Origin: Catonia carolina
Lineage: Eukaryota > Arthropoda > Insecta > Hemiptera > Achilidae
DNA length: 64,000 bases
Direction: 5' to 3'
NCBI GenBank assembly: GCA_035578175.1
Contig: JAQMRL010000002.1
Coordinates: 92,978,748 to 93,042,747, forward strand
Shown: piece after piece, positions 55,536 to 64,000 of the stretch
Layout: the number at the start of each line of letters is the position of its first letter
Numbering within the stretch: position 1 is the stretch's first letter
Notes under the pieces: model-generated
Databases searched by the model: none
The model's input: the letters and a program-made list of their open reading frames with translations, nothing else
What the model was told of the DNA's origin: nothing
Made by a program: the position numbers and the translations under genes

Positions 55536-57239
55536 ATTCTGCGTCTATTCCTTATTATTGTATTATTAAATTTTACTTGAACGAGTATGAAAACAAATAG
55601 AATTAACTAGAACAGCATTATGAATATACTTATTAGCAAAGATTAACTCAGTGACGATAACTATGATGATGAATATTTTTCTAGTATATTATCGAGTAGT
55701 TTGTTTTATAAATAAATTTTCAACTTTGGTTTCAGATAATAGATATAACTTTTTAGATAATAGTGACTATCACAGATTGGAACGATTCAAAGTTTTAGAC
55801 TTACTGTACAGAAAAAATTAAATATTAACAGCTACAACTGTCGCCGATAAAATGTTTATTTCTTTCAATTTTTTTAATTAGCCGACAATATTTTTAAAAT
55901 TTTGTATTTATAATAAACACATTGAAAATTAACCTGACCAACAACTACAGTTGATTTTTAAACTTAAGTTATGCTAGTGAGTGTAATCTCAATGAAAATT
56001 TAATTCTTAATGTTAAAAAATTCACTTATAGTTAAATAATTTAACTGATTGTGAATGGTATTAGTAGTGGAAGTAGTAGAACTAACTCCATATTGATTCT
56101 CCAATTTCCCAATCAACAAAAGAGCTGAAATTCGTTTGTTATGTAGTGGTAACAAAAGATTTACATTTAGACCATTTTCTAGACGCAATTATTATTCAAA
56201 CTATTACTATTACTATTACACATTAACTATTATTAATTATTATTGTTATTATTATTACTATTATTTTTTTTGGGCACAATTACTAAAAATCCATATAATT
56301 ATTTTAAATTAATTTAGATACTTCAGTATAGGCTTATTATGTTTAAAAAGAAAAAATATCTTACCGATTTGGCAGTGTTTTGTACCAAGCTTTAAAATGG
56401 TCTGCCGATGGTTATACTACTCTGAACTTCATAATTTTAAATTATAACCAGTTTGTGCATTTAAGAACACTGTGCGCTAAATTATGAATATATTTTGATG
56501 GAGATTGTAGAAACAGTATTTCTACAATGAATAATAACTTGTGATCTATGGACTTTTGAAAGATTTCTTTTCCAGAATGTTGTAATGATGCAAAATACTA
56601 ATAAAATTTTAAATTTTTAATACTTCAAAAACTTCTTATCTCTCAAATTTGCAAAAATTTGAAAACAACTTAAAACGTTTTTCACTGTATTATTACTTTT
56701 TTAAGTACATTATAAAGTTATTAGAGCGTGTGTTTAAATGCAGAGGATATTGAATAACAAGTTGAACAATTTCATTATTGTCCTGAACTATACCAATTAA
56801 AGCTTGATTTATCAACTGAGCTAGTTAGAATATCAAAGGTGAGGTTTTTGAGAATGGTCGGTCATAATTAAAATAATTAGACTACCAATAATTATCCAGC
56901 TTAAAAGCATTTGGAATAATTTTGTTAATCATTTTAATTATGTCAGTTATCCGATGATAACTGACCTTTGATATCATAATTATGCTGTACTAATTAGTAG
57001 ATTATTTCTATTCAATACATAAATTAAGTTCATTTGCAAATCGCATTAAATTTAATATAATATAGTAATTTAGGAGTGTTTGGTTTTCAGTAGAAACATT
57101 TTAACTTTAATTTTAGAAAGTAGGCTAAATGTTTTTCCAAAAACAAATGGGCAATTATTATCATTAAATTTGCCCATTATCATCTAAAAGTTACCTGTAA
57201 ACCGCAATTTATTACAAAAAACCATAAATTATTGGCATT
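55536..57239. other. AT-rich DNA, nothing recognised
   Basis: No coding or structured feature was seen, apart from ATT/ACTATT simple repeats near 56195-56265. Confidence 0.4.
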
Positions 57240-58050
57240 TACAGAAAATAAAATGCTGCAATAATCTACCGTATCTTTTGGTAAAGCGTTCGACAACCAA
57301 GCAGAATTTCTCTATCAGTTTACCGGCTAGCACCGAAGGCTGACACTGAGAGCATGCAGGTTGCGCTAACAGTACCAGCAGAGGCAATCTTCGTGATTTC
57401 GGGGATGCCACCTTATGGCCACTGATGGGTGGAGCACTATCGTAGAATAGAGGGTATGGTTGAAAGAGCATGGACTTCTGATCTGTGGCATATGAGACGA
57501 AACGAGGCAACGGTTGGCAGATGGACGCACTGATTATATACGCACCGAAAACACAGGTGTGGTGTGGTATGGTAGGACCCATAGAGAGTTGTCATAGAAG
57601 TGTCCTGATCAGTCACTGATGCTTTAGAGCGTAACTTCTTGATGGGGCATTTAGCAACGACAATGTTTGTGTCTATTATAGAGGGATAGACATGGTAGAT
57701 CATACGTTCTTTGAGTGCTTTAGATAGGGTCGGGCTAGAACGGAATACGTTGTGTTGATCGGGCGATTAAGAGCCGTAGACGTTATCGGGAAGATGATCG
57801 TGAGTCGAAACTGCTGGACTGCGATCACGAGAATGGCGTATAGAGCCCTGCGGTCAAAAGCGGTGGAAGAATTGTGGGTGAGTGGGTCAGCTCGTGTCGC
57901 CTAGCCTGCAGCTACACTACTATCAGTAACGAGGGTGGCTGTACCCTACTGTAGATCCTCACGAGACTAGGAACCCCCGACTGAGAAGTGGTTGTCCTGT
58001 TGCATTTCGTCCGTAGCATGTAGCGGCCCTAGAAGCCGAGCCTTATGGTA
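57240..58050 (+). pseudogene. R1-clade LINE, C-terminal remnant
   Basis: This is the longest GC-richer block in the window. Plus-strand pieces in order: TVPAEAIFVISGMPPYGH (about 57370), ERAWTSDLWHMRRNEATVGR with WTH (57452-57520), DMVDHTFFECF (57689-57721), then VIGKMIVSRNCWTAITRMAY and RALRSKAVEE (57781-57870). R1-type polymerases end with a degenerate RNase-H-like/'AG..PL.L' region, a 'GRWT..LIP' block, a CCHC-like 'D..EHTFFEC..W' zinc-binding motif and a 'W..I...V...L..K' helix, and all are recognisable here. Stops and frameshifts break the frame. The sequence after 57890 is probably 3' UTR. The catalytic domain is missing. R1 elements normally target rDNA, but many relatives do not; no rDNA is present here. 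Confidence 0.75.
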
Positions 58051-59540
58051 AAAGAGACTTTATGTCTTTCCTGGCATTGTTGTAAATAGGTACAAACTGC
58101 TTTGAAAATGGTGTTATGTATTAAAATTTGTCCTAATATTTAAATTCTGATTTTAGTTAAGGTAGCTAATATAATTGTTCAAAGAAACCTAATTTATTGC
58201 ATTAAACCGCTCTAAATTGTTAATAAACGATAACGTTTTACAAACTGTGGGTGGTTGTTACCAATTTACATCGATAAATTGGAAATATTTCAGTACTATA
58301 TTTCTCTGCAGTTAAAACTAATGGAATTGTTTAAACCTGCTGTTTTTTAAATACATTGTTTAAATTGCTTAGGAATTCATGCAATGTGAAAAGTGATTAA
58401 ATGTGAAACCATCATCTTCATAAAGTAAATTTAGTTAAAAAGTAATTAAACGTTATATTTTCATACAGATAAAACGTGGTTTGTAACGTTGGTTGATTTC
58501 ATGTTATTTTAATGCATTTTATTAATGTAACATGTTTTGTTGGTTTTCATTAAATGGTTTAAGTTTCCGTATTTGTGAATTAAATCGATGCTGAGCAATG
58601 CCAGTTTTATTTATTTTCATATTTCCGTTGTTGAGGAATATTTGCTGTTTTAAACTCTGTCAACTGCTTTTATATTATATCATATTGAACAAGCAAGCTA
58701 CACGTATTGACATAAAAGTAACTGCTTATCAATAAATACAACTTTTTTTAATTTATTTAGAAATAACTGCAACTTTTATTAAATACAGCAGTAGTATTTT
58801 TATTAATTCAATAATGTTATACATTGTGAGAAAAACACTCAGTGATGGATATTCGTTTGCACGAGACCCCTCTTCCAAAATGCTCTTCCTTTTTTGTAAA
58901 TTTGTGTTAAATTGCATTTGAATATTTAGATTTGTTTAATTTTGTTTTTTATATAAAAATGATTGCAATATTCACCGATCATTAGAAATTATTGGAAAAA
59001 ACTCCTCAGGAAAGATTTTAACTCATATTCACTGCTAATTCTATAGTAGATAATTCATATTCAGTTTAAATAAAGCTAGCCTTCAATTTATTTAAACAAA
59101 TATTGACAAATATGAAAGGTGTCCGTTTCTACTATGACGGACTGACTTCTCATAAAACACATTGGAGAAACCTTTCATTTAAACGTTTATAAATAAGAGT
59201 TTCTATTGGAAGAACCGTGTTTCATATTTTGTTAAACATTTTTTATTTCGTTTTTTTTATATTGTTTAAACACTGCATTTTTTAATTACTTTTATTAAAT
59301 TCTTTTTTCCAAATTTCAAAAAAATATTTACATTTTCTAAAGTGTTTTATAATTGCAAAATCTGTACAGTCTATTCTGATATACAAGATAACCAAATGGG
59401 TTTTCATTGTTACGTATGATGAGCGAAAGAAACCCCGTCAATGGAGGGACTAGTAGGTTTATTTTATGTGTTGTCATGTCACTTTAAAATAAATCCTTTG
59501 GATGTTATTGTTGCAGACAATGAGTGTTTTTTGAATTGCC
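58051..59540. other. AT-rich DNA, nothing recognised
   Basis: No feature was identified. Confidence 0.4.
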
Positions 59541-60592
59541 TAAGAGATAGATCTTCTTCTTCTTTTAGTGCGCTATCCGTTTCGGATGTTGGCGACCAGC
59601 ATGGCAATTCCCACTTTGTTGACAGCAATACGGAAAAGTTCAGCAGATGTCTTTCCGGTCCATTCCCTGAGGTTGTGTAGCCAGGATATTCTTCTTCTTC
59701 CTGGTCCTCTCCTTCCATCTATCTTCCCTTGCACAATGAGCTGTATCAAAGAGTATCTGGACTCATTCCGCATGACGTGTCCCAAATACTGAAGTTTTTG
59801 GATCTTGATGGTGTTCAATATTTCTCTGGATTTCTTCATCCGTCTCAGAGCTTCTTCATTTGTTACATGCTCTGTCCATGATATTTTAAGCATTCTCCGG
59901 TACAACCACAATTCAAAGGCTTCTATGCGTTTAATCATACTCTTGCTTAATGTCCATGTCTCTGCTCCATACAGCAAAATAGAGAAAATGTAGCACCTCA
60001 AAAGTCTGATTTTCGTTTCAATAGTAAGATTATGGCTCCTGAAAACTCTGTTCATTTTATTGAAAGCAGCTGTTGCCCTTGCTATGCGATATTTAATCTC
60101 CTGTGCCATGTCCCAATTTTCATTTATCATTGTTCCCAGGTACATTGTGTGTTTCACACGTTCTAATTGCTGGTTATTGACGAAAATTTTGGCATTGCCG
60201 TTTCTGTGCTTGGAGATCAACATGAACTTCGTTTTCTTACTGTTGATATCAAGGCCATATTTGCAACTTACTGTGGTTATTTTGCTCACTAGATGCTGTA
60301 GACCTTCTTCACTATCGGCAAGTACTATGGTGTCATCCGCATACCTTATATTGTTGATTCTCTCACCTTGAATTGGTATTCCATGCTCCTCTTCACCATC
60401 CAATGCCTCTCTAAAAATCTGTTCCGAATAGCAGTTGAACAGCAATGGCGACAAGACACATCCCTGTCGGACTCCTCTTCTTATTCTTATCTCATCTGTT
60501 GTTTCGCCATCTACCCTCATTTTTGCTGTTTGGCCCCAGTACAAGTTTGTGATTATTCTCATGTCCTTTTCATGTCCTTTTAAGAGATAGAT
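59541..60592 (-). mobile_element. Young 5'-truncated RTE LINE with 12-bp TSD
   Basis: The insert at 59553-60580 is flanked by perfect 12-bp direct repeats TAAGAGATAGAT (59541-59552 and 60581-60592). The 3' end carries a short AAG tail (complement of 59553-59565) directly after the stop. The 5' end has a small tandem duplication, CATGTCCTTT (60560-60580), as often seen at truncation points. A perfect target duplication plus an intact frame means a recent insertion. Confidence 0.92.
59573..60562 (-). CDS. RTE-clade reverse transcriptase, partial (329 codons)
   Basis: Residues 26-43 hold the IRRGVRQGCVLSPLLFNCY block, and residues about 71-77 hold IRYADDT, the active-site YADD. They are followed by SKKTKFMLIS (about 108), TMYLGTMI (about 138), LLYGAETWTL (about 196), LWLYRRMLKISWTEHVTNEE (about 213), LQYLGHVMRNE (about 251), GRRGPGRRRISWL (about 276) and the end ELFRIAVNKVGIAMLVANIR. 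The catalytic Asp of the first motif lies upstream and was lost by 5' truncation, together with the endonuclease, so the protein cannot be active. The methionine is just the first one after truncation. The thumb and C-terminus are complete and make this a good reference for the decayed copies at 10.5, 15.5 and 46 kb. Confidence 0.9.
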   Translation of the reverse strand: MRIITNLYWGQTAKMRVDGETTDEIRIRRGVRQGCVLSPLLFNCYSEQIFREALDGEEEHGIPIQGERINNIRYADDTIVLADSEEGLQHLVSKITTVSCKYGLDINSKKTKFMLISKHRNGNAKIFVNNQQLERVKHTMYLGTMINENWDMAQEIKYRIARATAAFNKMNRVFRSHNLTIETKIRLLRCYIFSILLYGAETWTLSKSMIKRIEAFELWLYRRMLKISWTEHVTNEEALRRMKKSREILNTIKIQKLQYLGHVMRNESRYSLIQLIVQGKIDGRRGPGRRRISWLHNLREWTGKTSAELFRIAVNKVGIAMLVANIRNG

Positions 60593-60789
60593 AACTAGTC
60601 GATTTTTGGTATTTTGTAATCAATGTATTGGTTTCTTGTTTAATTGTAGAAAAGTTTATATTTCTTTTAGTATGTTGGTTGTTTTGTACTAAGGAGATAT
60701 CGTGATAGTCCTGAGTAATTTTAATTGAACTTCTGGAGTTCTTCAATTATTGCTTTATCTTAAATTTTTATTACGGTACTGTAGAAATG
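60593..60789. other. AT-rich spacer
   Basis: Nothing was recognised between the RTE insertion and the LINE-derived repeat. Confidence 0.4.
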
Positions 60790-61065
60790 ATCTGCAAAAC
60801 TTCTGTAAATGATTTTTAATTTAACGAGTTGTGGGAAATTTTACTTCCATGAAAAGAGGTACCCCCCAGTGGTACGCCCGTTTAGAACTATGGGTGCTTT
60901 CTGCTATTCTGGCCCACTGGTGTTTGCTCCATTTTTGCTTCAGACGTCGCACAGTTGAGAAGTTTCTTGTACCTAAATCATAAGCTATTTGGTTGGGATG
61001 GCTTTCTAGTCAATCGCGTAATTTACTATAGCAAAATGCGGTTAGTTCCAATTTAATATTTGATT
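60790..61065 (-). repeat. LINE-derived repeat, three copies in window (3)
   Basis: Shares GAGGTACCCCCCAGTGGTAC, CAGACGTCGCACAGTTGAGA and GCGGTTAGTTCCA with the copy at 20830. The minus-strand reading is TVRRLKQKWSKHQWARIAES, then THSSKRAYHWGVPLF. This fits a decayed 'KW.WAGH.AR..D.RW.....W.P' polymerase block. Confidence 0.5.
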
Positions 61066-61350
61066 TCCAATTATTATTTGAATGGCTTGCTGAGCCGATA
61101 ACTGTCTCTCGTATATCTAAACTGTTTAGAGAATTCATTTTCATATTAAAAATGTATTGTATAGGCTGAGTGATGACCGTTTACCGACTATCCATTAAAA
61201 TGTTTAAATTTTGTGTTTAGCCGTTTTTATTACAGCATTAATAGCTACTATTACAGCCGATTTATCTGTACATTGTTTCAGTTTAAAACGATCAAAATGT
61301 AAAGTTATAGTTTAATAATTTACTTATTTATACTATTTACTAAAACGTAC

Positions 61351-61562
61351 CGGGTTTATCTAGGGATAAAGTTGTCGCTGCTAGTCAACTGTTTAACAGC
61401 TGATTTTCGAAGACGAAGGTTCCTGATTCCAATCCTACTTAAGAAATCATAGTAAAGTGTACTTTGATGGTTGGAGTTCAATTAACCATACCTCTCAGTT
61501 GTGGTCGGCCTGAGTTTGTGCAAGAATACACGTCATTTACACGGGTTTTTATATTTACAGCC
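61351..61562 (+). repeat. SINE family 2, 3' truncated
   Basis: Head 'GGTTTATCTAGGGATAAAGT' with CAACTGTTTAACAGCTGATT (hairpin-forming CAGCTG region), a weak B box TCCTGATTCCAATCC, then AAAGTGTACTTTGATGGTTG, GAGTTCAATTAACCATACC, GTGGTCGGCCTGAGT and ACGTCATTTACAC. The conserved last 100 bp present at 40800-40888 are missing. Confidence 0.75.
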
Positions 61563-63599
61563 AGTAAGAATGATAGGACAAAATAAAGAACTTTATTCGT
61601 CTTAGAACCTCATTGTTAAATTGTACAAAGTATCATTTTTACGTGTAAAAATATTTGTAATATTTTAGCTTTGTATAATTTTATAAATTAAGTAAATAAC
61701 TAAAAACATAGGTAAATACCAATAATTAAAATTCCTGAAAACATAATTATATATCTGTTTCAGTGTTTTGCCTTGTAACATAAATCGTAACGTTTTAGAT
61801 AATATCTTTGCCTCAAATTTCTGACTTATAACACAAATATTTTAACGCTATGTATAATACTTCCCTTAAGAAAAGGCAGATTATAAATTTCTGTAGGAAT
61901 GGAACAGAGCGTATAAGTCAACCCTAGTAAGTTCAAACATTTAAAGTAGCCTAAATTAAGTTTCACTTAAGTAAATTAAGTTAAATACTCTTATGTTGAC
62001 AACGGTGCGGAAAAGTAACGTATGTGTAAAATGTAGGCTTATGTAAAACACACCCCTTATTGTAACCAGTGATATATCTGATAACAATGCTTCATACTTT
62101 GTTTTTAACACTGTTTTTTTTTTGAAAAAAATAATAGTTTATTTATTAGAAAAGTAAAAGTACCTATTCAATAAACAATCTTGTTAACAACCATGAAAAC
62201 CACATAAAACATTTAAAAAAAATATGTAATATGTTTTTAATTATCCACAACTGCTTTAAATTTATTGCTGTTCGTAGTCGATAATAAAGTTTTAAAAAAT
62301 TGTAGAAATTTTGTCGTCATTATTTTACTTTTATAATTCCTGTGAGGTTTGTTTTGGGGAAAAATAGACGAAACTAACAACAATCCGAAAAGCATTCATT
62401 AAACAAATGTGACGAGTCATTAATTTAAAATATTTTCATCTCCTAGCGAAATGGATTACAAAAAGAATAACAGATTGTCTTCAGACTTTCACTAATTGTT
62501 CTACATTTTACAAAAAATAAAATAAAGTAAACAATATGACCTTATATACATACAATAATTATGACTATTTGTCAGTAATAATTACAACATAAATGGAAAG
62601 TGTTATTTATGATATATTTTTGTTTTCCTTTAAAAGTGCAGTCACTTCTCTTTAGGCACACTACAAGGGTAGACTACACGTCATAAAAGGTTAGTGATGA
62701 ATGATGTACTGGTTTATAAAGACACACCCTTTATATTTTGTGAGACATGAGAGAATAAGAAGGAGTTGGGTTCCTGGGAGGGGTCGTTTCTTCGATAAGA
62801 AAAAGGAAGGATGTACAAGCATCTCAAACTTGGTTTTTTTTAATAATAATGTTATTTTCAAAAACATTTTATCACTTGCTCGTTGTAATCTAATAAAATA
62901 ACTAAAAATAATACATATTGCGAAGAATAATTTAAAAGAATGACTTTTTGTCAGATTTTTTAATTTATTTTTACTTTAAAAGCTTCAAATTTCCGATACA
63001 ACCATGATTTTTTTACTAGCCATTCTTTCTAGGCATTTCTAGTTCCTGAATTTTCAAATATTACTTTAAGCATTTTAATTGCCCATAATAGGCAGGTAAA
63101 GTGTTAAATTATTTGCACTTAATCTGCTAGTTCCAGGGCTGCAATAAAATAGTTCTGTTTCTTACCACATGTCAGCCAATTATATGACGGAAGCATTTAT
63201 AAACGGAAGGGGTAAAGATGTAAAAGACACTATTCAGAGTTTCCTCTTCTGAGAGTAATGAATTTCGTTATACAGCCAGACCCTGTGGTGAATGAAGTGA
63301 AGGTGTCTTTTGGAGGGTGAAAAGTAGATGCTTTTCATAGGATGGGCATGCTGATAAACATACTTTTCACTTAGTGAGGAAGGCCTAGGTTTTATTTGGT
63401 AAAGCCTCTCCTCGTTTTACTTAGTAAAGCCTCTAGAGTTCAAACCAGCCTTTCAGCTGATAATATTAACAAAAAGCCTAAAAAGTTCTGATTCTAAGAC
63501 GGGTTAAGGATTGAACGAGTAAAGGCCGAACTCGAAATATTGATATAAGGAAAGTGAATTTTATAAGTAGAAGTTACATAATTAATATCTTAACTTTTA
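61563..63599. other. AT-rich DNA, nothing recognised
   Basis: No repeat, exon or RNA feature was identified. Confidence 0.4.
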
Positions 63600-64000
63600 T
63601 GTGCAAGTCCTACGGTTTCTCTAGTTTCTGCATCCTACAGCCCGTCGCTTCCTATCTTCCCAGTTTATCTTCCTGTGAATTCTCGCTGTTATAACGTTTC
63701 CAGCTTTGTGTATTAATGTTTTCCAAGGGCAACCTTTTTCTATGTATTTTTTATATGAAAAAAGCTTGCTCTGGCTATCTATTTGCTATCATTCATAGGA
63801 CATGCTCATACCATACCAATTGACTGATCTCCATTTTGTCTACTACTGCGTTCTAAGAATCGGTTCGTTGTCTCATGTCTTTACTACTCTCGTGCTCCAC
63901 TCTAGTTACCCTGCACCACCTATGTAACCAATTCAAAGTCTTAAACCTTCATTTATATTTGGAGCTTATATGCTGATATTCAGCACCACATAGAGACACT
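63600..64000 (-). pseudogene. RTE-type LINE C-terminal remnant, cut by window edge
   Basis: On minus from 64000: YKLQI, then LVT*VVQGN..GARE / RVEHESSKDMRQR (about 63870-63905), then NAVVDKMEISQLVWYEHVL (about 63795-63850), then a degraded linker, and a final ARIHRKINWEDRKRRAVGCR piece near 63635-63695. These fit the LINE order 'R.EHVR...IR...', 'V...I....L.WYGHV.RM', then a 'GRPR..W.D' end. It is heavily frameshifted. The 5' part lies beyond the window. Confidence 0.65.

Noticed and set aside
57229..57703. Two minus-strand frames of 117 and 88 codons
   Set aside because: Antisense of the R1-type remnant, whose plus-strand blocks (DHTFFEC, GKMIVSRNCW) are recognisable.
60060..60371. 103-codon plus frame
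   Set aside because: Antisense of the RTE polymerase at 59573-60562.
1..64000. CRISPR arrays, bacterial operons, rRNA
   Set aside because: No regularly spaced direct repeats, ribosome-binding sites or rRNA-like sequence were seen. The R1-type remnant is not next to rDNA.

Overview
This looks like a piece of a large, AT-rich arthropod nuclear genome, most probably an insect. There are no operons or closely packed genes. The window is dominated by decayed transposable elements of animal types: LINEs of the RTE, jockey and R1 clades, tRNA-derived SINEs, a Tc1/mariner copy, a hAT copy, a PIF/Harbinger remnant and a Helentron-like non-autonomous family. I recall similar Helentron-like elements (ACTTTCTCTTGCC-type ends, CA/GACA microsatellite) from plant-sucking bugs (Hemiptera), but I could not check that, so hemipteran is a guess and insect is the safer statement.

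The only convincing host coding sequence is one 122-bp exon on the minus strand at 41836-41957. It encodes the first half of an immunoglobulin C2-type domain (a cell-surface adhesion protein of the lachesin/klingon/neurotrimin kind) and has textbook splice sites on both sides. No second exon was found. Much of the rest of the window may therefore be introns of this gene or intergenic DNA.

Layout. 1-9 kb: AT-rich DNA with two SINEs, a repeat carrying a GT/GC microsatellite, and a head-to-head pair of Helentron-like copies (A, B). 10-16 kb: four RTE LINE remnants, including a 58-bp stub with its target-site duplication, plus two antisense SINEs. 16-21 kb: Helentron-like copies C and D, SINE pieces and a LINE-derived repeat. 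22-30 kb: four SINEs and an 862-bp hAT element that carries an RTE 3' fragment. 32-38 kb: two jockey pseudogenes, one well-preserved RTE reverse transcriptase (minus) and two RTE-like C-terminal pieces. 40-46 kb: a second SINE family, the Ig exon, a nearly intact jockey reverse transcriptase, a decayed RTE with an ATG-repeat tail, a SINE with Helentron-like copy E attached, and an RTE 3' end. 47-51 kb: an internally deleted mariner and a Harbinger remnant. 53-58 kb: a jockey 3' fragment beside a 710-bp inverted repeat, an RTE tail and an R1-type 3' end. 59-61 kb: a young 5'-truncated RTE insertion with a perfect 12-bp target duplication, a LINE-like repeat and a SINE. The last 400 bp hold another RTE C-terminal remnant running off the edge.

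The genes do not form a pathway. What they share is retroposition machinery: RTE and jockey reverse transcriptases would mobilise themselves, and two SINE families here have conserved 3' ends of the kind LINE enzymes recognise. No new defence or metabolic system is visible. The most interesting material is the five-copy Helentron-like family, whose terminal hairpin changes sequence but keeps its pairing, and the Ig exon.
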